From a bacterium (GTDB lineage: Bacteria; Zhuqueibacterota; Zhuqueibacteria; Zhuqueibacterales; Zhuqueibacteraceae): a DNA stretch of 64,000 nucleotides. The stretch is from NCBI GenBank assembly GCA_023150945.1, contig JAKLJX010000008.1, positions 62,001 to 126,000 of the forward strand, written 5' to 3'. The notes beneath the pieces are model-generated. The model searched no databases. It was not told the origin of the DNA and worked only from the letters and a program-made list of their open reading frames with translations. Position 1 is the first letter of the stretch. Every line of letters starts with the position of its first letter. The position numbers and the translations under genes are program-made. Below are positions 38,201 to 47,983 of the stretch, one piece after another.

Positions 38201-39807
38201 GCGCACATCCGGCGAACGCGCTGGCCGTGGGTGACTATAACAATGATGCCAGGCTCGATCTCGCCGTGGTCGGGGGCGACAAGACCGAGGCGTCAGCGGT
38301 GCAGGAATTTGGCACCGTGTTCCTGGGAAACGGCGACGGCACTTTTACGACCCAGCGCGGCTTCGTGTCCGGCGAAGGGCCGTTGCAGCTCGCCAACGCC
38401 GATTGCAACGAAGATGGCATTCTCGACCTGGTGGTGGCGAATGAAGACGACGGCTTCCCGAATTATGCCGGCAGCAAGAGCATCTCGGTGTTGCTGGGCC
38501 GCGGCGATGGCCGCTTCTTCCCGCGCGTGATCCATCCGATTGCCTTGACCGATTGTGAACCGCGAGCCGTGACCGTCGCGGATCTCGACAAAGATGGGCA
38601 TGTCGATGTCATCGTGGCCGCCTCCGGCACCGGCGAAATCGTGGTCCTGCGCGGTGACGGCAAGGGCAATCTGGCGAATCCTGCAGCGTATCCGGTGGGC
38701 GACACGCCCACCTCGGTGGTTGCGGGAGACTTCAACCACGACGGCATTCTGGATCTCGCCGCCGGCAACTACGGCCGGAAAGACAGCAAGGGCTGGTACG
38801 GCCCGGGCGCGATCAGCGTGCTGCTCGGCGCCCCCGCCGCCACTGCGACGGAAACCATCACCTTCGGCGAAACCGGCAACACTGATTTTGCCGGGGTGAC
38901 GCAGGACGCCCACATTCGTGAAATCGACTTTGCGCAAAACCGGAATTACGGCAACACCACCCGCTTGCGCGTGCTCGGCGCCAATGCCGAGAAGAAAGAG
39001 TGGCGCGGCTTGCTGCAATTCGATTTTGTTCCGGGCTTGCAGTCGCGCGGCGTGAACGCGGCGGATCAGATCATTTCCGCCAAAATCAGTTTGTTGCTGG
39101 CGGAATCTGAAGGTGTCAAGGCAGATCAACTCTCGTTGCATCGCCTGCTGCGGGCGTGGGGTGAAGGCGCGGGCGATAACACCGAAGCCAAATCCGGTGA
39201 GGTCACCTGGCTGAGCGCCAAACACGCACAGGAATGGTGGGCCAGTCCCGGCGGTGATTATCTCATCACGCCTGATGCCGTGCAAGCGGTGGGCAACGCA
39301 CCCGGCACCTGGTGCGAACTGAACGTGACCCAAGCCGTCAAAGCGATGTTGGCGGCGAATGCCAACGAGGGCTGGTTGCTGATTCTCGAACCCAATGCCG
39401 GCATGCGGTACTTTCACGCCAGTGAAGAATACTTGACACCGGCATATCGTCCCAAACTGACGGTCGTGGTCCAGCCGGCGCTCGGCAAACCAGCCGGCGA
39501 TTCGAAGAGGGCTGTCACTGGTGTGCCGCAGGAGTTCCGGTTGGAGCAGAATTATCCCAACCCCTTCAATCCCGAAACCGAGATTGGCTTCGCGCTGCCG
39601 GAGGCCTCAGCCGTGAAGCTGACGGTTTTCAGCCTGCTCGGCGAAAGGGTGCGCACGCTGGTGGAACAAGAATGTTCGGCCGGCTTTCACCGCGTCATTT
39701 GGGATGGCAAAGACGAGCGCGGCCGGCTGCGGGCAAGTGGAATCTATCTTTACCGCCTGCAGGCCGGTGAATTTGTGCAGGTGAAGAAGATGAGCCTGCT
39801 GCGATAA
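35281..39807 (+). CDS. Secreted papain-like (C1) peptidase with FG-GAP repeats, DNRLRE and sorting domains
   Basis: 1508 residues; AAGGAGG at 35268-35274 fixes ATG 35281. After a signal peptide and a short inhibitor-like propeptide (~35-95) comes a C1 peptidase domain with Cys172 in NQGSCTAWA, His334 in GSHAMTIVGYDD and Asn362 in IANSWGNAWG, so the catalytic triad is complete. A middle domain carries a DUF4114-like strand set (WEDQFQGGDNDHQDLVV near 660-680) and an Ig-like segment. Residues ~800-1185 are FG-GAP/VCBS calcium repeats (DYNNDGHLDLL, DLNADGKMDLAV). A DNRLRE domain (~1200-1395) and the sorting domain (QNYPNPFNPETEI to MSLLR) end it. It is divergent from the sigma-CHAT operon and could be controlled from the shared spacer. 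Confidence 0.9.
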   Translation: MSRKVFSNLLKSILVLSIIMAFPQIGRTQAGAEFRVGVQQNADLLAVRNAITALGGNVLDFVAEYAFVIHISRDRIPDINQIPGVIRVEERKLPEVLSGGPGEIPALGALEVTQEEQRFIDSIFVPVYTVPANALAKTRALLQDVMARPLRVDNSLSQYFPPIGNQGNQGSCTAWAACYYWATYTQARDGGYDVSRGIEDSEARKQIASPAFMYPLTNSGSDLGAATAKVVNRLNEVGCASWEFMPYSDADYTTWPSESAWIEALGRRTLQSYAIDLTTPEGIAALKQHLANGNIAVTRTAVYSNWYYEFGLDGSGLSNGVLYSHSGASFVGSHAMTIVGYDDDKSFEEDGVTQHGAFLIANSWGNAWGTSNSANSTSPEGQGFMWAAYDYVLAPNGAFDVAYYNEDREDYAPRLYATAALTHPQRGRIAYCGGIGSPATPLWTSYHPVRYDGGYNLSLAETAPLVVDLTDGIPFLREYINHLFVALEVADGAAAPGQIVQAVFSYDFNGDGTFYHYSSADPIVTVMPGERGYARLALGGFEKSLAQIYAETYPGYALPPELEDSGQFFETNGGAQVMARFSATQILNLGYYQGTMKHSLLANARPGDNTSFQAAGKFGFYLDVIFSSLGDFTFYSEAGLNPDGLDHLALYSTPDPEEWFMGWEDQFQGGDNDHQDLVVVAKNIYLPLPPGSVYSPLSGRVDVTQNIDIPIIFARAVVPKFFGIQSVNVLGSQSGVHIGSFSFEDGNKAVKFDPIRDFAIGEQVTVTLTTATGLAEPYTFSFMIAPAQGAETFAAAPGSPYRLSSFAGDKTRNLVTADYNNDGHLDLLILRAETNHALIFLGEGDGTFKKLSDDKYLGAEAWPIYHPDPRRYYPQHVATGDLNADGKMDLAVCTADLEPATPDYVLVLYGLGDGWFGSAFPYQVGRDPWNAAIADLNGDGRQDIVVNNHAETTLAVLLSQNQIPAFAAARFYSCAHPANALAVGDYNNDARLDLAVVGGDKTEASAVQEFGTVFLGNGDGTFTTQRGFVSGEGPLQLANADCNEDGILDLVVANEDDGFPNYAGSKSISVLLGRGDGRFFPRVIHPIALTDCEPRAVTVADLDKDGHVDVIVAASGTGEIVVLRGDGKGNLANPAAYPVGDTPTSVVAGDFNHDGILDLAAGNYGRKDSKGWYGPGAISVLLGAPAATATETITFGETGNTDFAGVTQDAHIREIDFAQNRNYGNTTRLRVLGANAEKKEWRGLLQFDFVPGLQSRGVNAADQIISAKISLLLAESEGVKADQLSLHRLLRAWGEGAGDNTEAKSGEVTWLSAKHAQEWWASPGGDYLITPDAVQAVGNAPGTWCELNVTQAVKAMLAANANEGWLLILEPNAGMRYFHASEEYLTPAYRPKLTVVVQPALGKPAGDSKRAVTGVPQEFRLEQNYPNPFNPETEIGFALPEASAVKLTVFSLLGERVRTLVEQECSAGFHRVIWDGKDERGRLRASGIYLYRLQAGEFVQVKKMSLLR

Positions 39808-40370
39808 GGCGCGTTGGCCGTTCGCCACGGCTTGCCGTCACGCGCGCGGAAATCGCCACTCCGCCACTCGCGCTGTTGCCTTGACTTGTGTGTGTGATTC
39901 CGCGTGTCATTCAGCAGGAATCCTGCAAGGGACGTGGCGCCGTGCTCGAATCTTCACAGGATTTTTGCAGAACAACACGGGCGAGGGCTATACTTTCCAG
40001 TGTAACAAACCACCAGCGTGACGGAACCAACCAGGCACAAAGACGCCTCGCGTGTCTTTGTGCCTTTGCTTTTTCCTGAACAAAAAGCCCTTGAAATTGA
40101 AAACGACGCTGGTTACCATGCGCTCCCAAGCCTTGCGCGACGATCCCCCCGCGGCCGGCATGAGTAATGACTCGCCGGAGAGTGGCGGCCAACCCGGTTT
40201 CGTTCCCGCCGTCATCTCCTCACTCGCAGTGCAGTTGATTTCGCCAGTAAACCGGGGTCCGGCGCGGCTGCGCGTCAACGCTGCGTTCCCCCTGACGCCG
40301 CAGCGTAACGCCAGTGCGGCGGCAGCATACTCACTTCAGAAACTCACACGCAACAGAAGGGAGAGGCAAG
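39808..40370. other. Intergenic region, no gene seen
   Basis: 563 bases. A short GTGTCTTTGTGCCTTTGC segment near 40049-40066 resembles the GCAAAG-type intergenic repeats at 19.1 kb. Frames in this stretch are shadows or lack start signals. The promoter of the CocE-type gene is expected in its right part. Confidence 0.5.
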
Positions 40371-42272
40371 ATGGCATGGCAGCGACGGCTGTGCAAATTG
40401 GGATTCCTGCTGGCAGCGCTGGCGGTGTTGCCCCTGCCGGCGCAGGACAAGCAGCAGGCAGCAGATTACCTGCGGCAGCATTACACCAAATACGAATACC
40501 GCATCCCGATGCGCGACGGCGTCCGCCTGTTTACCAGCGTCTACGTGCCCAAGGACAAATCCCAGCAGTATCCCATCCTGCTGCGCCGCACGCCCTACAG
40601 CGTTGCGCCTTACGGCCTCGATTACTATCTCGACAAGCCCGACAATCAGCGCTGGCGCTATTTCCAGGAAGGCTACATCATTGCGGCGCAGGACGTGCGC
40701 GGCCGTTACCTGTCGGAGGGAGAATTTCAGGACGTGCGGCCCTACCTGCCGGCGAAGAAAAGCAAACGCGACATCGACGAAAGCACGGATGCCTACGACA
40801 CGATCGACTGGCTGGTGAAAAACATTCCGGGCAACAACGGCCGCGTGGGCGTCAGCGGCATTTCCTATCCGGGATTCTACAGCACGATGGCCGCCCTCGA
40901 TGCGCATCCGGCGGTCAAAGCCGTATCGCCGCAGGCACCGGTTTCCAAATGGATGGCCGGCGATGACTTCTACCACAATGGCGCTTTTCTCCTCTCGCAT
41001 GCCTTCGATTTCTACGTGCGCTTCGGGCAACCGCGGCCGGAGCCGACCAGTACGCCCCTCCCTCCCTTCGATCATCAAACACCCGACGGTTACCAGTTCT
41101 TTCTGAATCTCGGGCCGTTGTCCAACGCCAACACCCGCTACATGAAGAATCAGGTGGCCTTCTGGAATGAGCTGGCGCGCAACAGTGTCTGGAATGCCTT
41201 TTGGGAGGCGCGCGATGTGCTGCCGCATCTCCGCAAGATCAAGCCCGCGATGCTGGTGGTGGGCGGCTGGTACGACACGGAGAATCTCTACGGCGCGCTG
41301 CACACCTATCAGGCCATCGAACAAAACAATCCCAGCGCTTTCAACATGCTGGTGATGGGGCCGTGGTCGCACGGGCAATGGGGAAACGACGAAGGCGAAC
41401 AACTGGGCGATCTCAACTTCGGCGCCAAGACCGCGGCGTTTTACCTCGAACACGTCGAACTGCCGTTTTTCAATCATTATCTCAAGGAACGCAAGCCCCC
41501 GGAGCTGCCGGAAGCCGTGGTGTTCGAAACCGGTGGCAATGCCTGGCGCATGCTCGAGCGCTGGCCACCGGCGGAAGCCGCGGCGGTGGCGCTGCATCTG
41601 CATGCAGACGGCACGTTGCGCTTCGACGCTCCAGCGGCCCGCGACAACGCGTTCCGCGAATATGACAGCGATCCCGCCAAGCCCGTGCCCTACACCGCGG
41701 AAATCAGGCACTGGTACAATCCCGCCTTCATGCTGGAGGATCAACGCTTCGCCGCGACACGGCCCGAGGTGCTGGTCTATCAAAGCGAGCCGCTCGCGGC
41801 GGACTTGTGCGCGGCCGGGCCGATTACCGCCACGTTGTTCGTGTCCACCAGCGGCACGGATTCCGATTGGATCGTCAAGGTGATCGACGTGTTTCCCGCA
41901 GACACGCCCGACCCGGATCCCAATCCACGCCAGGTGAAGATGGGCGGCTACCAACAGCTCGTGCGCGGCGACGTCATCCGCGGAAAGTTCCGCAACAGCC
42001 TGGCGGCGCCCGAGCCGTTCGCGCCCGGCAAGATCACCAAAGTGGAATTCGTGCTGCAGGATGTTCTGCACCGCTTCAAACAAGGCCATCGCGTCATGGT
42101 GCAGGTACAAAGCACCTGGTTTCCGATGATCGACCGCAATCCCCAGAAGTTCATCGACGTTTTCGCCGCGCAGCCCGGGGATTTTCAAATCGCCACGCAG
42201 CGCGTGTACAGCTCGGCGGAGTATCCCAGCCGGGTCACGTTGCGCATTCTGCCCGAGGCCGGCCGGCGGTGA
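40371..42272 (+). CDS. Secreted CocE/NonD-family (S15) serine hydrolase
   Basis: 633 residues from ATG 40371 with GGGAG ahead. A signal peptide ends LPLPAQ. The alpha/beta-hydrolase domain shows the S15 nucleophile motif GISYPG (Ser165), the acid in GGWYDT (Asp302) and the base in PWSHGQW (His334), then the C-terminal jelly-roll common to X-Pro dipeptidyl-peptidases and cocaine esterase (DSDWIVKVIDVFP). Family members cleave X-Pro dipeptides, glutaryl-cephalosporins or esters. In a protein-degrading secretome next to M28 and C1 peptidases, a peptidase role is likely, but the substrate is not determined by sequence. Confidence 0.9.
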   Translation: MAWQRRLCKLGFLLAALAVLPLPAQDKQQAADYLRQHYTKYEYRIPMRDGVRLFTSVYVPKDKSQQYPILLRRTPYSVAPYGLDYYLDKPDNQRWRYFQEGYIIAAQDVRGRYLSEGEFQDVRPYLPAKKSKRDIDESTDAYDTIDWLVKNIPGNNGRVGVSGISYPGFYSTMAALDAHPAVKAVSPQAPVSKWMAGDDFYHNGAFLLSHAFDFYVRFGQPRPEPTSTPLPPFDHQTPDGYQFFLNLGPLSNANTRYMKNQVAFWNELARNSVWNAFWEARDVLPHLRKIKPAMLVVGGWYDTENLYGALHTYQAIEQNNPSAFNMLVMGPWSHGQWGNDEGEQLGDLNFGAKTAAFYLEHVELPFFNHYLKERKPPELPEAVVFETGGNAWRMLERWPPAEAAAVALHLHADGTLRFDAPAARDNAFREYDSDPAKPVPYTAEIRHWYNPAFMLEDQRFAATRPEVLVYQSEPLAADLCAAGPITATLFVSTSGTDSDWIVKVIDVFPADTPDPDPNPRQVKMGGYQQLVRGDVIRGKFRNSLAAPEPFAPGKITKVEFVLQDVLHRFKQGHRVMVQVQSTWFPMIDRNPQKFIDVFAAQPGDFQIATQRVYSSAEYPSRVTLRILPEAGRR

Positions 42273-42732
42273 AACCGGCGCCGGAAAAACCTCTTGAAAT
42301 TCACCAAAGGTTCTGATACATACTGGCACGCGGCGGCCGAGTTTGGAATGCCGCACCGCCGGGCGGCGCAGCGGCTGCTTGCGGCGGCCGCATGATTCAT
42401 CGCCGGCCATGCTGATCCTTCAACGTCGGGTCGGCATTTCTGCTCTGGCGCCCGATGGGGCTGGGTGGCATCTCATGATTACCGGTTTTCCCGGACATTG
42501 CCCTGGGAAAGAAAGCCGTAATCAGGAAAAATCACCAAGCCCCAGCAGGGCGCCATAGAACCACGTCAGGAATACCGCCCCTGCCGGGCTAAATGCGACA
42601 AATCCTATCGGTTCCCAAGGCGCTGCCCGTGGGCTGTTACATGCGACCCCGTCGGGGTCAACCCGGCCTGCTAAACGAGGAGAGTGTATACTCAACGTTG
42701 TAGTACTCATGTGTGCAAGGAGAATTGAATTC
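42273..42732. other. Intergenic region with a diverged family-B repeat
   Basis: About 42462-42563 carries GGCATCTCATGATTACCGGT, GGACATTGCCCTGGGAAAG and CACCAAGCCCCAGCAGGGCG, related to 24781-24865 and 59349-59428. A small palindrome GACCCCG-T-CGGGGTC lies at 42645-42659. No gene; the glycosyltransferase promoter probably lies to the right of the palindrome. Confidence 0.55.
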
Positions 42733-44205
42733 ATGCGCGATTTGACCGTTGTCATGCCCTTGACGGCTGCGCCTTATGTGCAATCTCTGCTCGAGGAACT
42801 GTCGCAAGCCGCGGTGGTTCGTGAGATCGTGCTGCTGCATCACGGGGTGGAATTGCCGGCGCTGGCAAAAACGGCGGGCCTGCAAGTGGAGGGGCTGCAA
42901 GCCGGCCGAACGTTGAATGCGATTTGCGGGCGCGTCAAGACCAGCTATGCCCTGCTCATGCCGCAGCCCGTGGAGATTCAACTCGGCCAGCAGGCGTTGC
43001 AGCGGCTGGTGACCGTGGCGGAAAGCACGGGCGCGGGCATGGTCTATGCGGATTTCCATGAGATCAAAAACGGCGAACGCAGCGAGCATCCGCTGAATGA
43101 TTACCAGCCCGGCAGTGTGCGCGACAATTTCGATTTCGGTGCGCTGCTGTTGTACGACATGAAAGCAGTGCGCGCGAGTTTGAAAAAATACGGCGCGGTG
43201 GCCAACGTCGCATATGCCGGCTGGTATGATCTCCGCCTGAAGCTCTCGCTGCGCGCGCCGCTGTTTCACCTGCAGGAATATCTCTACACCAAGGTCGAAG
43301 CCGACGTGCGGCACAGCGGCGAGAAGCTGTTCGACTATGTCGATCCGCGCAATCAAGCCGTGCAACTGGAAATGGAAAAAGTGGCGACGCAGCATCTCAA
43401 GCGCCTCGGCGCCTATCTCGCCCCGCGCTTCAAGAAAGTGCCCAAACCGGCCGCGGCCTTTCCGGTGAAAGCGAGCGTCATCATTCCGGTGCGCAACCGT
43501 GCGCGCACGATTGCCGACGCAGTGCACAGCGCGCTCAGCCAGCAAACCGATTTCCCCTTCAACGTGATCGTGGTCGACAATCACTCCAGTGACGGCACCA
43601 CCGCGAAGCTGCAGAGCCTGGCAGCGCAACATGCCGGTTTGCGGCACTTGATTCCCGGCCGCCGCGACCTGGGCATCGGCGGCTGCTGGAACGCAGCGAT
43701 TCAATCCGAGCACTGCGGCCGCTACGCCGTGCAGCTCGATTCCGATGACATCTACAGCGGCCCCGATACGCTGCAGCGCATCGTGGAGGAATTTCAGCGC
43801 GGCGATTACGCCATGGTCATCGGCTCCTACCGCCTGGTCAACATGAACCTCGAGGAAATTCCGCCGGGCCTGATCGACCATCGCGAGTGGACGCCGGCCA
43901 ACGGCCGCAACAACGCGCTGCGCATCAACGGCCTGGGCGCGCCGCGCGCCTTTGACACGGCTTTGCTGCGCGCGCTGCCCCTGCCCAACGTCAGCTATGG
44001 CGAGGACTATGCCGTGGCGCTGCGCCTCTCCCGCGAGTATCAAATCGGGCGCATTTACGATTGTGTTTACCTCTGCCGCCGCTGGGAAGGTAATACCGAC
44101 GCGGCGCTGCCCATCGACAAGATCAACCGCAACGATTATTACAAAGACAAGATCCGCACGATCGAGCTGCTCGCGCGGCAACGCCTGAATCGCCGCCGCC
44201 GTTGA
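42733..44205 (+). CDS. Two-domain family 2 glycosyltransferase
   Basis: 490 residues; AAGGAGA at 42717-42723 selects ATG 42733. The C-terminal half (~247-490) is a GT-A fold GT2 domain: [18 protein letters not shown], the nucleotide-binding [10 protein letters not shown], the metal motif LDSDD (~335-339) and a [11 protein letters not shown] acceptor segment. The N-terminal half (~1-235) has the same order of elements in weaker form ([20 protein letters not shown], ending in [10 protein letters not shown]) and looks like an inactive second GT2 domain. It uses a nucleotide-sugar donor in the cytoplasm. The following two genes run in the same direction (90-base gap, then overlap), suggesting one operon. 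Confidence 0.87.
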   Translation: MRDLTVVMPLTAAPYVQSLLEELSQAAVVREIVLLHHGVELPALAKTAGLQVEGLQAGRTLNAICGRVKTSYALLMPQPVEIQLGQQALQRLVTVAESTGAGMVYADFHEIKNGERSEHPLNDYQPGSVRDNFDFGALLLYDMKAVRASLKKYGAVANVAYAGWYDLRLKLSLRAPLFHLQEYLYTKVEADVRHSGEKLFDYVDPRNQAVQLEMEKVATQHLKRLGAYLAPRFKKVPKPAAAFPVKASVIIPVRNRARTIADAVHSALSQQTDFPFNVIVVDNHSSDGTTAKLQSLAAQHAGLRHLIPGRRDLGIGGCWNAAIQSEHCGRYAVQLDSDDIYSGPDTLQRIVEEFQRGDYAMVIGSYRLVNMNLEEIPPGLIDHREWTPANGRNNALRINGLGAPRAFDTALLRALPLPNVSYGEDYAVALRLSREYQIGRIYDCVYLCRRWEGNTDAALPIDKINRNDYYKDKIRTIELLARQRLNRRRR

Positions 44206-44295
44206 GGCGCAGCGGCGCCTCGTCCTCATCGGCTGCGGATTCCGCCACCGCGCAACCAAGCGCATGATTCCGTCGCCAAATCCGGGAGTCGAAGT

Positions 44296-45279
44296 TTGTT
44301 GTCACCTCGTTATTTTGCGGAATATGGGCCGGCCAAGAATTCACCGACGCTGGCCCGGCTGGCGCTGGATCTGCTGGCCCAACAACAAGCGGCCTGGCCG
44401 CAACTCCGCGAAGGCTATCGCGCCCTTGCCAGCGTGCAAGTGCGCGAGTTGGACAATCACGAGTATGCCGTGCGGCTGCAGTTCAATCCCCTGCGCGTGG
44501 TGAGCAGCGGCGCCAAGGTCGATCCCCGCTCCATTCAAGCGCGGCCCTGCTTTCTCTGCGTGGAAAATCTGCCGCCGCCGCAACAGGGCATTCTGTATCG
44601 CGAAGAATTTCTGGTGTTGTGCAACCCCGCGCCGATTTTCTCGCAGCATTACACCATTTCCCACCTGCAGCATCAGCCGCAGGCGCTCGCCGGCCACGTC
44701 GAGACGCTGCTGCGGCTCGCCCGCGATTTCAGCCCGTATTTCACCGTGTTCTACAACGGCCCGAAATGCGGCGCCTCGGCGCCGGATCATTTGCATTTTC
44801 AGGCCTGCCCGCGGCGGGTGATTCCCGCGGAAACGCAGATGTATGAACCCGCCCGGCGTTTGCTGATGAAAAGCCTGCTGGGCGTCTCGCTGCACAAACT
44901 GCAGGGCTTGGGCCGCGAAGTGCTGCTGCTCACCGGCTTCGAAGCCGCGGCGCTGGCAACCGTGTGGCGCCGCACGCTGGCGGCGATGCAGGCCGTGCTG
45001 CCGATCGATCATGAGCCCATGCTGAACGCCATCTGTTTCTATGAAGATGAACTCTATCACGTTCTCCTCTTTCCGCGGCACAAGCACCGGCCGGAGGTCT
45101 TCTTTCGCGAAGGCGAAGATAGAATCCTGATCAGCCCGGCCGCGGTGGACATGGGCGGGCTGATCGTCACGCCCATCGAGAAGGACTTCCGGCAGGTCGA
45201 GGCCGCGCTGGTGGCGGATATCTATCGCGAAGTCTCCATTCCACCGGAAGTCACCCATCAAATCCTGGCACGCATATGA
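44296..45279 (+). CDS. DUF4922 / HIT-like nucleotidyltransferase or phosphorylase
   Basis: 327 residues with a TTG start at 44296 supported by GGGAG at 44284-44288. The protein has RPCFLCVENLPPPQ, a Cys-type knuckle usual near the N-terminus of this family, and SAPDHLHFQACPR with a HIT-like HxH pair, as in GalT/Ap4A phosphorylase relatives such as plant GDP-L-galactose phosphorylase. That suggests attack of a histidine on a nucleotide-sugar phosphate. The exact reaction is unknown. Its stop overlaps the next start as ATGA, so the SpoIID-like protein is co-translated. Confidence 0.8.
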   Translation: MLSPRYFAEYGPAKNSPTLARLALDLLAQQQAAWPQLREGYRALASVQVRELDNHEYAVRLQFNPLRVVSSGAKVDPRSIQARPCFLCVENLPPPQQGILYREEFLVLCNPAPIFSQHYTISHLQHQPQALAGHVETLLRLARDFSPYFTVFYNGPKCGASAPDHLHFQACPRRVIPAETQMYEPARRLLMKSLLGVSLHKLQGLGREVLLLTGFEAAALATVWRRTLAAMQAVLPIDHEPMLNAICFYEDELYHVLLFPRHKHRPEVFFREGEDRILISPAAVDMGGLIVTPIEKDFRQVEAALVADIYREVSIPPEVTHQILARI

Positions 45280-46610
45280 TTGCAAGCGAACCACGTCTCA
45301 AAGTCGGTGTGCTCGATCACCGGCAGCAAGTGCGCGGCACCTTCAACGGCGGCTTTGCCCTGCCGGACGGCCGGCAATGCCACGGCGCGTTTACGGCAGT
45401 TGTGGCAAACGGCGCCGTCGTCCTGAAGAACGGCAGCGGCGAGACCTGGCTGAGCGCGCCGGCTATTCACTGCCGCAGTGTTGCCGCCGCCACCTTCACG
45501 CTGCAGGAAGTCGTCATCGGCATTGCTTTTCATTGGGAACGCAAGGAAGACCAGACTTTTGCGGGTGATCTGCTGCTGCTGGCGCGGGAGGAGGGCACGC
45601 TGGCGGCGATCAATGCGATCGCGGTGGAAGATTATCTCGCCAGCGTGATTTCTTCGGAGATGAGCGCCACCGCGCCGGTGGAATTGCTGCGCAGCCATGC
45701 CATCACCTCGCGCAGTTGGCTGGTGGCGATGCTGGAACGCGAACAACGGGAACAGCGGCGCGGCCGGCCTTCACAACGCACGCTGGCCCGGCCGGGCGAG
45801 CTGATCCGCTGGTACGATCGCGAAGATCATGATCTCTACGACGTGTGCGCCGATGATCATTGCCAGCGCTATCAGGGCGTAACCAAGATCATCGCACCGG
45901 CGGCGGCCGCGGCCGTGCAAGCGACGCGCGGCGTTTTCCTAGTCTATGCGCACGAAATCTGCGATGCGCGTTTTTCCAAGGCCTGCGGCGGCTTGAGCGA
46001 GAACTTCGAAAATGCCTGGGAGAATACGCCGGTACCTTATCTGCAGTGCCTCGCGGATGCGCGGCAGCCGCACGCGCCGCTGCGCAGCGAGGCCGAAGCG
46101 GAACAATGGATTCTCTCCCAACCAGACGCCTTTTGCAACACCACCGACGGCAGGATTCTGCAACAAATCCTGCCGTCGTTCGATCAGGAGACCACGGATT
46201 TCTTTCGCTGGCAGGTGAGTTATGCGCGCGAACAACTCGAGGAGATTCTGCACCGCAAATCAGGGATGCGCTTCGGCGCGCTGCGCGATCTGGTGCCGGT
46301 GCAGCGCGGTCCCTCCGGCCGGCTGGTGAAATTGAAGATCGTGGGCAGCGAGCAAACGCTGATCGTGGGCAAGGAGCTGGAGATTCGGCGCTGGCTGTCC
46401 CCTAGTCATCTCTACAGCTCGGCATTCGTTGTCAAGACCGAGCGCGATGGCCGCGGCCTGCCGGTGCGCTTCACGCTGCACGGCGCGGGATGGGGACACG
46501 GGGTGGGTTTTTGCCAGATTGGCGCGGCGGTCATGGCGATTGCAGGCTATGGCGCGGAAGAAATCGTGCGGCACTATTTTCGCGGCGCAGAGCTTCAGAA
46601 ACTCTATTGA
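45276..46610 (+). CDS. SpoIID/LytB-domain protein
   Basis: 444 residues, start overlapping the upstream stop. The SpoIID core is visible: LAAINAIAVEDYLASVISSEM, then LRSHAITSRSWLV, the YQGVTKI region and a C-terminal GAGWGHGVGFCQIGAAVMA, which is the classic SpoIID ending. SpoIID enzymes are lytic transglycosylases acting on denuded peptidoglycan. No signal peptide is seen, which is odd for a wall enzyme and is shared by related stand-alone forms next to DUF4922 genes. A cytoplasmic glycan role or a non-classical export route are alternatives. The catalytic Glu is the one in ISSEM. Confidence 0.87.
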   Translation: MIASEPRLKVGVLDHRQQVRGTFNGGFALPDGRQCHGAFTAVVANGAVVLKNGSGETWLSAPAIHCRSVAAATFTLQEVVIGIAFHWERKEDQTFAGDLLLLAREEGTLAAINAIAVEDYLASVISSEMSATAPVELLRSHAITSRSWLVAMLEREQREQRRGRPSQRTLARPGELIRWYDREDHDLYDVCADDHCQRYQGVTKIIAPAAAAAVQATRGVFLVYAHEICDARFSKACGGLSENFENAWENTPVPYLQCLADARQPHAPLRSEAEAEQWILSQPDAFCNTTDGRILQQILPSFDQETTDFFRWQVSYAREQLEEILHRKSGMRFGALRDLVPVQRGPSGRLVKLKIVGSEQTLIVGKELEIRRWLSPSHLYSSAFVVKTERDGRGLPVRFTLHGAGWGHGVGFCQIGAAVMAIAGYGAEEIVRHYFRGAELQKLY

Positions 46611-46777
46611 GGCGCGCGGCCCGCCTCAGTAAGCCGTGAGGTTTCGCGCCGGCCAAGTTCCTCCCGGGCCTCCACTTTCCCCCCAACTCACCATTCACCC
46701 AGAGCATCATTTCCCAGCGGACATGAATCAAATCCACTGGGAGATGCTGCCCGCGGTCTGCGCTGGGTCTGCGGCTC

Positions 46778-47983
46778 TCATTTGAGCGGCGTCAGCGTGA
46801 GCAGGATTACATCATGTGATTCCACGCGGCCGGCAAAAGGCCGGTCGGTTTTGCCGCGACTCTTCTTGCCCCACAAATCGCGAATGGCATAAGTCGTCCT
46901 GGTGAAATCGAGGGCGCGTTCGGAGAAATCATCCGTGATCGCATGCTGCTTCCAGGCAAAGGAAACCTCCTGCGCCGCGTGACCGCGATTCAGGAAGCAC
47001 ACCGCCCAGGCGCCGTGCGCCAGCGGCTTGAACCAAATCTCCACGCTGTCGCGGCTCGAGTATTTGAAGCCCTGAATGCCGAGCGAGTCTTGATTGACCG
47101 CAATGGCTTCGCGGTTCGTGAGAATGGCAACGGTTTCCGGCGTCATATTGCGCAAATCATTGCCGGCCATCAGCGGCGCGGCCAGCATACACCACAGCGA
47201 GAAATGGGCGCGATCTTCATTCACGGCCATGCCGTTGCCCACTTCCATCATATCGGGATCATTCCAATGACCCGGCCCGGCGTGCATGCGCAGCCCGTCC
47301 TGCATGTCGAGAATGTAAGTGATGCCCCAGGATTTCCACGTGCCGTGGTCAACGAGACAGTCGAAGCAGTCGGTGATGTCGCCGGTGGTGCGCCACAGAT
47401 GGCCGATGTTCTTGCCCCATTCCCACGGCTTGTTGCTGCCCCATTCACACAGACTGAAGACGATCGGGCGGCCGGCGGCGTACAGCGCCTGGCGCATGGT
47501 CAAATAGGCGCCTTCGGCATTGAGGGCTTCGGTGTTGCACCAATCATACTTCAAGTAATCCACGCCCCACTTGGCGTATTGCATTGCGTCCTGGAATTCA
47601 TAGCCGCGGCTGCCCGGCCGGCCGGCGCAAGTTTTCCAGCCGGCATCGGAGTAAATGCCGAACTTCAGGCCTTTCGCATGCACGTAGTCCGCGAGCGCCT
47701 TCATGCCGGAAGGAAAGCGCTCCGGGTGCGGCTGAATGAAACCCAGGCTGTCGCGCTCGCCGTGCCAGCAATCATCGATGACGACGTACTGATAGCCCGC
47801 CGCCTGCATGCCGCTGCTCACCATCGCCTCGGCGGTTTCGCGAATGAGCTTTTCCGTGACGTCACAACCGAACTTGTTCCAACTGTTCCAGCCCATCGGC
47901 GGCGTCCGCGCCAGGCCTTCGAATTTCTGTGCCCAGGCAGAGGCCGCGGCCAGCACGACGAGGAGGAGAGCTGTTCTTTTCAT
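46778..47983 (-). CDS. Secreted GH27 alpha-galactosidase
   Basis: 401 residues from ATG 47983 (AAGGAG ahead); signal peptide MKRTALLLVVLAAASAWAQ. It removes alpha-1,6-galactosyl side groups, for instance from galactomannan. GH27 landmarks are TPPMGWNSWNKFGC, VVIDDCWHGER, the nucleophile Asp147 in YLKYDWC and the acid/base Asp in GHWNDPDMM (~238-244), followed by a beta-sandwich domain. Length is normal for bacterial GH27. It is the last gene of the leftward mannan locus, 115 bases after the CE2 gene. Confidence 0.95.
   Translation of the reverse strand: MKRTALLLVVLAAASAWAQKFEGLARTPPMGWNSWNKFGCDVTEKLIRETAEAMVSSGMQAAGYQYVVIDDCWHGERDSLGFIQPHPERFPSGMKALADYVHAKGLKFGIYSDAGWKTCAGRPGSRGYEFQDAMQYAKWGVDYLKYDWCNTEALNAEGAYLTMRQALYAAGRPIVFSLCEWGSNKPWEWGKNIGHLWRTTGDITDCFDCLVDHGTWKSWGITYILDMQDGLRMHAGPGHWNDPDMMEVGNGMAVNEDRAHFSLWCMLAAPLMAGNDLRNMTPETVAILTNREAIAVNQDSLGIQGFKYSSRDSVEIWFKPLAHGAWAVCFLNRGHAAQEVSFAWKQHAITDDFSERALDFTRTTYAIRDLWGKKSRGKTDRPFAGRVESHDVILLTLTPLK

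Noticed and set aside
40344-42410. 688-codon antisense frame over the CocE-type hydrolase
   Set aside because: No family features; the CocE frame has a full triad and signal peptide.
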